Positions 17,844 through 25,164 of a stretch of 35,908 nt of DNA are shown one piece after another. Source of the stretch: Chloroflexota bacterium (GTDB lineage Bacteria > Chloroflexota > Anaerolineae > Anaerolineales > Anaerolineaceae). Under the pieces are notes generated by a model. The model had not been told where the DNA came from. It was given only the letters and a program-made list of their open reading frames with translations, and searched no databases. The stretch lies in the NCBI GenBank assembly GCA_012514645.1, contig JAAYZW010000029.1, forward strand, positions 1 through 35,908, read 5' to 3'. How positions within the stretch are numbered: the first letter of the stretch is position 1; every line of letters begins with the position of its first letter. A program made the position numbers and the translations under genes.

Positions 17844-18970
17844 TGGCACTCGAATTGATCAAAGGAAATGTCGCCGTAGCTGAAACAGCATTGCGGGTCG
17901 GTCTGGTTTCCTACTTCGGATACCCGATCACACCTCAAACTGAACTTCTCGAGCATCTTTCTGCGCGTATGCCTGAGCTTGGCAGAGCGTTTGTCCAGGC
18001 TGAAAGCGAACTCGGAGCGATCAATATGGTTTATGGCGCTGCCTGCACCGGTTTGCGCACCATGACTTCCAGCTCCAGCCCTGGTGTCAGTCTGATGCAA
18101 GAAGGGATATCCTACATTGCTGGTACAGAACTCCCTGCTGTGATTGTTAACGTAGTTCGCGGCGGACCGGGGCTGGGAAATATTGCCCCCTCTCAGGCTG
18201 ACTATACCCAGATGGTCCACGGCGGCGGTCACGGTGAATATCACCTGATCGTCCTTGCTCCCGCGTCGGTTCAGGAAGCTGTCGATCTGACCGCTCTGGC
18301 ATTTGACCTGGCAGAAAAATATCGCATGGTTGCCTGCTTGCTGATGGATGGCTATTTGGGTCAGATGATGGAACCGGTCGAGCTGCCTGAGTTCGTCCCA
18401 ATTCGCACCGAAGCCCCCAACTGGGCGGTTGGCGCTGAACACCCTGATGGTGAACGCTCAGTTCTTACCTCGATTAACATCAGCGCGCCTGTGCAAGAAA
18501 TTTTCAACGTAAAAATGATGTCACGATGGCAAGAAATTGAAAGAGACGAAGTCCGCTACAAGGGTTATCACCTTGATGACGCCGAATATGTGGTGGTTGG
18601 CTATGGCACTGCAGGCAGAATCGCACTAACCTCTGTCAGAGCGGCGCGCGAAAAAGGTGTCAAGGTTGGTCTTTTGCGACCTATCACAGTTTCACCCTTC
18701 CCATTCAAAGAACTGGACGAACTCGTTCCGGGCAAGAAGGGCATTCTGGTAGTCGAAATGAACAACGGTCAAATGCTGGATGACGTTGCTGCAGTTGTTG
18801 CCAAACGCGTTCCGCTGCATTTTTATGGGCGTATGGGCGGCATGGTCCCCTACCCGGATGAGATCGATACCGCAATCGAAGAGATGGTTCACGGCGAACA
18901 CGATGTCAATCGTGATGCTCGTGGTACCTGGCTGGCAAAGATGCGCGAATTAGTTGGAACAGGAGCCTAA
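17843..18970 (+). CDS. korA: 2-oxoacid:ferredoxin oxidoreductase, alpha subunit
   Basis: A 375-residue alpha subunit. The start has [30 protein letters not shown], the PFOR/KOR domain I signature, and [29 protein letters not shown] is the thiamine-cofactor activating region. The C-terminal half ([39 protein letters not shown]) is the transketolase C-terminal-like domain. Together with beta it forms the TPP-binding catalytic unit that oxidises a 2-oxoacid plus CoA to acyl-CoA and CO2, or runs in reverse for carboxylation. It overlaps korD by one base and sits 2 bp before korB. The substrate is most probably 2-oxoglutarate, but this is not certain from the sequence. Confidence 0.93.
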   Translation: MALELIKGNVAVAETALRVGLVSYFGYPITPQTELLEHLSARMPELGRAFVQAESELGAINMVYGAACTGLRTMTSSSSPGVSLMQEGISYIAGTELPAVIVNVVRGGPGLGNIAPSQADYTQMVHGGGHGEYHLIVLAPASVQEAVDLTALAFDLAEKYRMVACLLMDGYLGQMMEPVELPEFVPIRTEAPNWAVGAEHPDGERSVLTSINISAPVQEIFNVKMMSRWQEIERDEVRYKGYHLDDAEYVVVGYGTAGRIALTSVRAAREKGVKVGLLRPITVSPFPFKELDELVPGKKGILVVEMNNGQMLDDVAAVVAKRVPLHFYGRMGGMVPYPDEIDTAIEEMVHGEHDVNRDARGTWLAKMRELVGTGA

Positions 18971-18972
18971 CG

Positions 18973-19752
18973 ATGGTTGATACAAATGTGAATGTGATTT
19001 ACGATCGCCCGCTTGGGTTTACCGATGTAACCACCCACTATTGCCCGGGTTGTACGCACGGTGTGGCACACCGCCTGATCGCCGAAGTTTTGGAAGAGAT
19101 GGGCGAATTAGATAATACCATTGGTGTCGCCCCTGTCGGATGTTCGGTTTTTGCTTATAACTACTTCGATTTTGACTTTGTTGAAGCCGCGCACGGTCGC
19201 GCACCAGCCATGGCAACCGGCATAAAGCGCACGCTGCCAAACAAAATGGTTTTCACCTATCAGGGTGATGGTGACCTGGCATCCATGGGAATGGGTGAGA
19301 TTATCGCTGCCGCAGCCCGCGGGGAGCAGATCACGGTTTTCTTTATTAACAATACCAACTATGGCATGACCGGCGGTCAGATGGCACCCACCACACTGCC
19401 CGGTCAGAAAACCAGCTCTTCACCACTCGGGCGCGATGTGGAAACCCAGGGCTATCCCATCCGCACCGCTGAGTTGATGTCATCGCTTGATGGCGCTTCG
19501 TTTGTTGTTCGGCGCAGCCTGCACGACGCCCGTCACATTCGAAACACGAAAAAAGCGATTCGCACCGCTTTCGAGGTGCAGAAACAAGGCTTAGGCTTCT
19601 CGTTCGTAGAGCTGCTTTCAACCTGCCCAACCAACTGGGGTCTCACACCTGTAAACGCCCGCGAATGGCTGAAAGAATATATGATCCCCCATTACCCGAT
19701 TGGCGATTTCAAAGTGTCATCAGCCGTCGAAGAAATCTCTAAAGGAGGCTAA
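18973..19752 (+). CDS. korB: 2-oxoacid:ferredoxin oxidoreductase, beta (TPP) subunit
   Basis: A 259-residue beta subunit. [14 protein letters not shown] contains the Cys/His-rich N-terminal motif. [13 protein letters not shown] followed after about 30 residues by [14 protein letters not shown] is the GDGx...NN thiamine diphosphate-Mg signature. It forms the catalytic core with alpha. Only two bases separate it from korA and three from korC. Substrate discrimination between 2-oxoglutarate, pyruvate and branched-chain acids cannot be settled here. Confidence 0.94.
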   Translation: MVDTNVNVIYDRPLGFTDVTTHYCPGCTHGVAHRLIAEVLEEMGELDNTIGVAPVGCSVFAYNYFDFDFVEAAHGRAPAMATGIKRTLPNKMVFTYQGDGDLASMGMGEIIAAAARGEQITVFFINNTNYGMTGGQMAPTTLPGQKTSSSPLGRDVETQGYPIRTAELMSSLDGASFVVRRSLHDARHIRNTKKAIRTAFEVQKQGLGFSFVELLSTCPTNWGLTPVNAREWLKEYMIPHYPIGDFKVSSAVEEISKGG

Positions 19753-19755
19753 ACG

Positions 19756-20295
19756 ATGCAATCAGAAGTAATCATCTCTGGATTTGGTGGTCAGGGGACA
19801 CTCTATGCCGGTCAGGTTTATGCTTACGCCGCAATGGACGAAGGCAAACATGTTACCTGGATTCCCTCCTACGGACCCGAAATGCGCGGCGGCACCGCCA
19901 ACTGTACGGTCGTGATCTCTGATGAGGAAATTGGCTCACCAAGCGCACTGCACCCCCGCGCTGTGATTGCCTTGAACCTGCCTTCGCTGGACAAATATGA
20001 ATCCATGGTTGCCCCGGGCGGTTTTTTGATCGTCAACGAATCGATGGTCAACCGCGAGCCCACCCGCGATGATATCCATTGGCTGATGATCCCGGCAAAT
20101 ACGATTGCCCGCGATCTGGGCAATGAGCGCGCAGCAAACATGGTTTTACTTGGTGCCCTGGAAGCCAATATGAAGGCTCTGCCGGAAGGCTCTCTTGAGC
20201 GTGCTTTGGAAGCGCATACAGCTGAAAGATTGCAAAAGTTTATCAACTTAAACATTGAAGCGCTTCACAGAGGCGCGGAGTATCGCGTAGATTAA
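19756..20295 (+). CDS. korC: 2-oxoacid:ferredoxin oxidoreductase, gamma subunit
   Basis: A 179-residue gamma subunit with IISGFGGQGTLYAGQVYAYAAM at the N-terminus, the Gly-rich loop of the POR_gamma fold. Next is the conserved WIPSYGPEMRGGTANCTVVISDEEIGSP segment. It completes the delta-alpha-beta-gamma complex. GGAGG upstream belongs to the end of korB, giving tight coupling. It is the last gene of the operon, with a strong terminator 16 bp after the stop. Confidence 0.93.
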   Translation: MQSEVIISGFGGQGTLYAGQVYAYAAMDEGKHVTWIPSYGPEMRGGTANCTVVISDEEIGSPSALHPRAVIALNLPSLDKYESMVAPGGFLIVNESMVNREPTRDDIHWLMIPANTIARDLGNERAANMVLLGALEANMKALPEGSLERALEAHTAERLQKFINLNIEALHRGAEYRVD

Positions 20296-20311
20296 GATTG
20301 TTGTGGTTATT

Positions 20312-20351
20312 TAAGACCCGAAGGGACTGCCCTTCGGGTCTTAGTGTTTTT
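20312..20351 (+). terminator. Rho-independent terminator of korDABC
   Basis: A perfect 14-bp stem, TAAGACCCGAAGGG / CCCTTCGGGTCTTA, has an ACTG loop and a short T-rich tract afterwards (GTGTTTTT). It lies directly after the korC stop. Confidence 0.88.
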
Positions 20352-20399
20352 GTGAATATCCGACATTTTCCGGTAGGATAGCACTCGGACTCCAAAAAT

Positions 20400-20569
20400 G
20401 TAGGGCGGGTTCAAAACGTGAGCAAAGCTGAAATTTTTTAATCAGCCAAACACCCGCGGTGGAATTACGGTTAATTTTCGGTTTTCAATGCCTATCTGCA
20501 GTTTTTGAGCAGGGGAGGTGTGACGATGAAAGCGGTCATTGAGCGTTCATGGTTGAGACCTGCCCCTAC
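20400..20569. repeat. Possible MITE-like element with imperfect inverted ends
   Basis: The left end reads GTAGGGCGGGTTCAAAAC, and the right end read on the other strand is GTAGGGGCAGGTCTCAACC. They align with one gap near position 7 and a few mismatches. The 170-bp interior has no supported gene. It fills most of the roughly 350-bp gap between the kor terminator and the PH-like gene. Mobility or copy number cannot be shown here. Confidence 0.3.
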
Positions 20570-20693
20570 GCTTGTGTAAATCTCGGTTTTGTCCTTTATT
20601 AGGGCAAAAAACATTCTTTATCTTCACCTTGAGAATTGCTGACTCACGACAGGCAATTCTCGCGTTTCCTCATGGGGAAGTATAATTTCGTCA

Positions 20694-21575
20694 ATGGAAC
20701 GCAATTTCTCTCCGCCAAAAGGAAGAAGCCTGGCTATTTACTCGTTGATTGGCTTGCTGTTGATTGCCGCCATCCTCTTTTTGCTGATAACAGGCTCAAC
20801 CACCGTCGAGGGCGGCTTGGCGATTGGTTTGGTAGTGATTGGTATTTTGCTTTTGGTGCCTCTCGGACTGATAATTTACCGTATTTTCACAATCATCACC
20901 ACGGTATACACGCTGAATCGTGATTTCCTGGAAGTGAAATGGGGTCTGCGGCGCGATCTTATCCCCATGCGAGAAATTGACTGGGTTCACCAATCCAGTG
21001 ACTTTGAAACCCCTCTCCTGGTCGGTCTGTCGACGATCCTCGGCTCTTATTACGGTGAGATCGATATCAAAGGCTTGGGTAAAACCTTGTTTGTTGCCAC
21101 CTCGCCAGATCAGATGATTTTGATCAAGCTCAGCCAGGCTTATCTGGTAATCTCCCCCAGCGAACCGCAAGACTTTACCCAGGCCTACAAACAACTCGCT
21201 CAACTCGGCAGCCTGCAGCTGGTACAGCCCCAATCAGAAAACCTGCGAATGCTCTGGCAGCGTGTCATCGATGACAAGCGGGCTAAGCGTTTCCTCACTG
21301 GCGGTGCCATCAGCCTGGGTCTGTTGATCATTATTTCAGTGTTGTTTGTGACCCTGCACCCCCAGGTCGTTTGGGTGAGTCTTGAGGTGGTGCCATCCAC
21401 CCATCTTTTGCTGCTGGCAATGCTCGGGCTTTTGTTCACGCTTTTTGACACACTTTTGGGGTTGTTCCTTTATTTACAGGAACGTGCTGGCAGAGATGTT
21501 GTCTATCTAATCTGGCTGTGGTCAATTCTTGTCAATCTGGTTTTGACAGCAGCAGTTATTTTTATCAGCATTTAG
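20694..21575 (+). CDS. Membrane protein with bacterial PH-like domain
   Basis: A 293-residue protein with two TM helices near the start (about residues 14-34 and 42-62), a soluble middle domain, then three or four TM helices from about residue 199. The middle part (TVYTLNRDFLEVKWGLRRDLIPMREIDWVHQ through YLVISPSEPQDF) fits the pattern of bacterial PH-like domains (PH_10/bPH type) next to membrane anchors. Function is unknown; related proteins are envelope-associated. The ATG choice is not strongly supported by a ribosome site. It is probably monocistronic. Confidence 0.6.
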   Translation: MERNFSPPKGRSLAIYSLIGLLLIAAILFLLITGSTTVEGGLAIGLVVIGILLLVPLGLIIYRIFTIITTVYTLNRDFLEVKWGLRRDLIPMREIDWVHQSSDFETPLLVGLSTILGSYYGEIDIKGLGKTLFVATSPDQMILIKLSQAYLVISPSEPQDFTQAYKQLAQLGSLQLVQPQSENLRMLWQRVIDDKRAKRFLTGGAISLGLLIIISVLFVTLHPQVVWVSLEVVPSTHLLLLAMLGLLFTLFDTLLGLFLYLQERAGRDVVYLIWLWSILVNLVLTAAVIFISI

Positions 21576-21625
21576 GTGAAAACGATTGGAATTCCAACTC
21601 AAAAAACGTTTGACCAACCAGGCTA

Positions 21626-21634
21626 TGCTATAAT
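21626..21634 (+). promoter_or_regulatory. Extended -10 promoter before the LCP-like gene
   Basis: TGCTATAAT is a perfect extended -10 (TGn plus TATAAT) about 40 bp before the ATG at 21676. A TTGACC lies only 13 bp before TATAAT, too close for a standard -35, so the extended -10 probably compensates. Confidence 0.55.
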
Positions 21635-21675
21635 CGATATTCTGATGGAGTGTCGAACCACACCGTTATTAAGCT

Positions 21676-22962
21676 ATGGAAACTAAGCGCACTTTACCAA
21701 CCGATCACAAAAGGTGGTTAACGTTTGCAGTGGGGGTGATTATCCTCAGTTTGATTGTGACGGGGTGTAACCAGCGTGGTCGCCCTTCTTCGGGGCAGGA
21801 GGGAGTGCAAGCCGCATTGCCGTCATACACAACCAGTCCCACGCTCACGCCGTCTTCCACTCCGACTCCGACACCCTGGCCCACTTTTGCCCCTGCTTTG
21901 GAAACCTGGCCAACCCCTGCGCCACCGCCAGCCGACCGTGTGTCTCTGCCAGAAGGAACCACAATCTGGCTGCTTCTTGGAGCTGAAGAAACCCTGTCAA
22001 TGCGGGGGCGTACACATGCAATCCACCTACTGTTGATCAACGAACGTCTGTCAAAAGCCAGCGTTATCTCCATCCCTGGCTCAACCTTTTTGTACCTGCC
22101 AGGGCAGGGTATGGGTCGCATCAACACTGCCTATCCGCTGGGTGGAATAAAACTGGTTTATGACACGATCGCCTATAACTTTGGCGTGCGCCCAGACCGG
22201 TACGTGGTCGCTCATGAGACAGAGTTTACCTGGCTGGTCGACGACCTGGATGGGCTTGAGGTGAGCGTGCTTTACCCCATACGCGATGACTGCGGCGGAC
22301 TGCCGGCGGGATTGCATAGTATGGATGGGGAAAAAGCACTTTGCTATGTTTCTTATCAAAAAGATGACGATGTTTTTCGTGCCACCAGGCAGCAGCAAGT
22401 GCTGCAACTGCTCTTTACTAAATTAGTTCAATGGGGACGATTGGCTAGATTGCCAGTTTTATATGCCTCTTACGATCAGAACCTCGACACCGATATCAGT
22501 TTGCTCGATCTGGTCTTGCGCATTCCGATGGCACTGCGCCTTGGTGATCCCGAAAGGGTGAAGCTATTTGTTTTGGGTTGGGGTGCCCTGGAGGTCTGGC
22601 AATTGCCTGATCAGACACGTACCGAGGTGCTATTACCACGAGAAGGGAAGATCGCGGAGTTGGTTAGCCAGGCTGTCGAATCGATCCGGACCCCTTCTGC
22701 GCTGAACGCGATTGTGCTGACCTATGAAGCCCAATTGACTGAAGCGGTTGGTATGACCCACACTGCCGATGCCCGTCTGACCGAGATCGCCCAGCCAACC
22801 GCGACGCCAACACCGGTGCCAGGTATTGCTACCAACACACCCGCACCGGGTATAACGCAAATTGTGCCCACAAGCACACCGCAGCTCAGCCCGACGACCG
22901 GACCCTACCCGTTCCCGACGGCGATAGTAATTACGAACACACCGCCCAGTCCTTATCCTTAA
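21676..22962 (+). CDS. LCP (LytR-CpsA-Psr)-like lipoprotein with degenerate active site
   Basis: A 428-residue protein. A hydrophobic start ends in the lipobox VTGC with Cys31, then a Thr/Pro-rich linker to about residue 84. Residues 95-245 resemble an LCP domain: ISIPGSTFLYLPGQGMGRINTAYPLGG, LDGLEVSV, and DVFRATRQQQVL. LCP enzymes attach polymers to peptidoglycan. Their usual SIPRD is SIPGS here (132-136), and the preceding RSDT-type block is RTHA, so the catalytic Arg/Asp set is incomplete. It may bind rather than transfer glycans. The tail is Thr/Pro-rich and ends SPYP. It is followed after 21 bp by the SLT-like gene, likely in the same operon. Confidence 0.75.
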   Translation: METKRTLPTDHKRWLTFAVGVIILSLIVTGCNQRGRPSSGQEGVQAALPSYTTSPTLTPSSTPTPTPWPTFAPALETWPTPAPPPADRVSLPEGTTIWLLLGAEETLSMRGRTHAIHLLLINERLSKASVISIPGSTFLYLPGQGMGRINTAYPLGGIKLVYDTIAYNFGVRPDRYVVAHETEFTWLVDDLDGLEVSVLYPIRDDCGGLPAGLHSMDGEKALCYVSYQKDDDVFRATRQQQVLQLLFTKLVQWGRLARLPVLYASYDQNLDTDISLLDLVLRIPMALRLGDPERVKLFVLGWGALEVWQLPDQTRTEVLLPREGKIAELVSQAVESIRTPSALNAIVLTYEAQLTEAVGMTHTADARLTEIAQPTATPTPVPGIATNTPAPGITQIVPTSTPQLSPTTGPYPFPTAIVITNTPPSPYP

Positions 22963-22983
22963 AGCAAGGGCGTTTGGTAAAAA

Positions 22984-24759
22984 ATGGAAAACAACAAGCA
23001 AAATGTAAACCGTTTGATCAGGATCTTCGTGATCTTTGCTCTGTTGTTAAGCTTCTTCAATACCAGACCAGTCAATACTGCTCCGACACTTTTCTCTGAA
23101 AAGAAGCGTACCATCAAGATTGAGGTTGACTACACCCTTTATGAATGGTGGCTGCTTTCATGGAAGACCTCAGAGGTGGTTTGCCAGGTTTACACCGAAC
23201 ACGAATCCTGGCCTGATAACAGCGAAGTGCTCTATTATTGCGGCGCGACTATTCAAAAACAATGGATGGAGACCAATGCCTGCATGTATACCGCGAATAT
23301 CACCCAACCGGAAGACTGTAACGGTTTGTATTTGCACCTGGCAAATGTGACCCCCCTGCGCAAGGAGGTAGAGGTCAACCTGCCGGCGCCAGAAGTTTAC
23401 ATTTCGATCGTTGGCTGCAACAAGGAGCCCGGGCAAAATAACTGTAAAAGTTTGCCCTATTTGCGTTTCGAGGGATATGAGCCGCTGCCCAACGAGAATA
23501 TTATCCAGATCGTGGGGCGATACAATGACATGAGCTTCAGCTGCCCCGGGGGGTATTGTGACCTTCCGTTGACACCGACCGGCACAGATGGCGTGACCGT
23601 CGAGTTTTGGGCAGAATCGAGTTATGGCGACGCCAGCGAGGTTTATAGCGCCCAGGTGCGGGTGATTCCCTGGGGAGATTTTGCCAACCCAGACAATCCA
23701 TCGGTCGATAAACCAACTTATTATGTGGATGTGCTCAGCTCACAGTGGATTGGAGAAGGTAAATCAACTTGCTCGGAAATCTGGCAGACCTTTATGCCGA
23801 TCGATGGTCCACCTACCTGGCTGCGCACACCGCAATTGGCAGAACAACTGGAAACAGACAATGAATACTACCTGTTGGCAGGAATGTTGATTAAGCAAGG
23901 CATGGTAGATGCCAGCAGCTGCCCGGGTAGCGGGCTGGAAACAAACGGGGCGGCAACGGTTTGTGGAATGGAAATCGCCCAACCGGTTGTGGATGACTGG
24001 CAGAACCAGTTTAATGCCGAAATCATCCAGGTTGCCAACCAGACTGGTGTTCCAGCACAGTTGATGAAGAACATCTTCAGCCGTGAGAGCCAGTTTTGGC
24101 CTGGGATCTATTCACGGGTCTATGAGGCTGGTCTGGGTCACCTGAGCGATGTCGGTGCGGACGCCGTATTACTATGGAACCCCAGTTTTTACACTCAATT
24201 TTGCCCCCTGATATTAACCGAAGAAACCTGCCAGCGCGGTTTTGGCAACCTGGATAAGGATTATCAGGAGATGCTGCGCGGAGCGCTTGTGCAAAAGGTC
24301 AATGCCGCCTGCCCGGAATGCCCGGTGGGCATCGACCTCACGCAGGCTAACTTCAGCATCAGCATCTTTGCCCGCAGCTTGCTCGCGAATTGCGAACAGG
24401 TAAGGCAAATCGTTTTCAACAACACCGGCAGACAGCCCGGACAACTCATCAGTTATGAAGATATGTGGAAATTTTCGCTGGTCAATTACACCAGCGGGTC
24501 TGGCTGCCTGGGCAATGCCATGCAGCGCACACTTAATAATGGTAATTCGCTGACCTGGGAGAACGTCTCATTCAACCTGGAGCAAGCCTGTCGCCCTGGC
24601 ATCGAATATGTGAATGAAGTCTCGACCATGCCAGTTGAGGAAGAGATTGGTGTCGAAGACTTCTTGGTGAGTCCCACACAAGAGATAATTATTATCCCCA
24701 CGCCAACGCAGCCGAAGATCGTTTACCCGACAGCGACACCAAGCACGCCGTATCCGTAA
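22984..24759 (+). CDS. Secreted SLT-like lytic transglycosylase-related protein
   Basis: A 591-residue protein with an N-terminal signal or anchor (about residues 12-32), a Cys-rich extracellular region with many paired Cys, then an SLT-like segment. VANQTGVPAQLMKNIFSRESQFWPG carries the catalytic-type Glu at residue 368 in the ES context, followed by GLGHLSDVGADAVLLWNPSF. The lysozyme-like fold is inferred from this motif; the domain is atypical and interrupted. The C-terminus is Pro/Thr-rich and ends TPYP, echoing the SPYP end of the LCP-like gene 21 bp upstream. The pair suggests a cell-wall or surface-polymer remodelling operon. Confidence 0.7.
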   Translation: MENNKQNVNRLIRIFVIFALLLSFFNTRPVNTAPTLFSEKKRTIKIEVDYTLYEWWLLSWKTSEVVCQVYTEHESWPDNSEVLYYCGATIQKQWMETNACMYTANITQPEDCNGLYLHLANVTPLRKEVEVNLPAPEVYISIVGCNKEPGQNNCKSLPYLRFEGYEPLPNENIIQIVGRYNDMSFSCPGGYCDLPLTPTGTDGVTVEFWAESSYGDASEVYSAQVRVIPWGDFANPDNPSVDKPTYYVDVLSSQWIGEGKSTCSEIWQTFMPIDGPPTWLRTPQLAEQLETDNEYYLLAGMLIKQGMVDASSCPGSGLETNGAATVCGMEIAQPVVDDWQNQFNAEIIQVANQTGVPAQLMKNIFSRESQFWPGIYSRVYEAGLGHLSDVGADAVLLWNPSFYTQFCPLILTEETCQRGFGNLDKDYQEMLRGALVQKVNAACPECPVGIDLTQANFSISIFARSLLANCEQVRQIVFNNTGRQPGQLISYEDMWKFSLVNYTSGSGCLGNAMQRTLNNGNSLTWENVSFNLEQACRPGIEYVNEVSTMPVEEEIGVEDFLVSPTQEIIIIPTPTQPKIVYPTATPSTPYP

Positions 24760-24785
24760 ACCCGAAGGTGCAATAACATTCGGGT
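24760..24785 (+). terminator. Weak hairpin after the LCP/SLT pair
   Basis: ACCCGAA and TTCGGGT form a 7-bp stem with a 12-base loop directly after the stop. There is no T-run on the + strand, so termination is doubtful. Confidence 0.3.
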
Positions 24786-24807
24786 CTGGGTGATTCAGTT
24801 TGATTGC

Positions 24808-25023
24808 TTAGATTTTGCCCGAGCGCATCAGCTCGAGTTCGCTCTCCAGTTCGAGCCGTTTTTCAACACCAGCCTTGCGAACTTCATGCTCAACGTTGTC
24901 GATATAATCCTTGATGCGGGCTTTCAGTTCCTCGCCGGAGTAAGGAGTAAGCAGCAAGACCACCGCGCTTCCCAGCAAACCGCCTAACAAGGCTCCCTTA
25001 AGCCAAGCACACGTTTTTTTCAT
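24808..25023 (-). CDS. YtxH-like small membrane protein (intact copy)
   Basis: A 71-residue protein: MKKTCAWLKGALLGGLLGSAVVLLLTPYSGEELK has one hydrophobic segment with GxxxG spacing followed by the L(L/F)TPxSGxELR-type signature of YtxH domain proteins, then a charged helical tail. These are often stress-related membrane proteins of unknown activity. The ribosome site (GAGGAT) is present. Just upstream, the sequence is cut by an island: the natural promoter now lies next to a second, truncated copy of its 5' end near 28320. Expression must now come from the island or by read-through. Confidence 0.8.
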   Translation of the reverse strand: MKKTCAWLKGALLGGLLGSAVVLLLTPYSGEELKARIKDYIDNVEHEVRKAGVEKRLELESELELMRSGKI

Positions 25024-25041
25024 ATTATCCTCGTTTCTCTA
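24961..25041. repeat. 81-bp direct repeat, left copy (attL-like)
   Basis: Matches 28258-28338 at 80 of 81 positions; the one difference is A25024 versus T28321. It spans the first 21 codons of ytxH and its ribosome site. The two copies are 3297 bp apart and bracket the AT-rich island. Confidence 0.95.
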
Positions 25042-25164
25042 AATAGAAAATTCATTCATTATGCATAATTGTATTAGTGGACAGGACATTCACGATTTGA
25101 ACTTCTACAACGACTATCAATAATAAACAAAACTCTCATTATTGAAATAGTAAAACAAAAATCT

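Noticed and set aside
20636-20923. 95-codon plus-strand frame overlapping the start of the PH-like gene
   Set aside because: Different frame within a convincing TM/PH-like gene; no ribosome site and no plausible domain.
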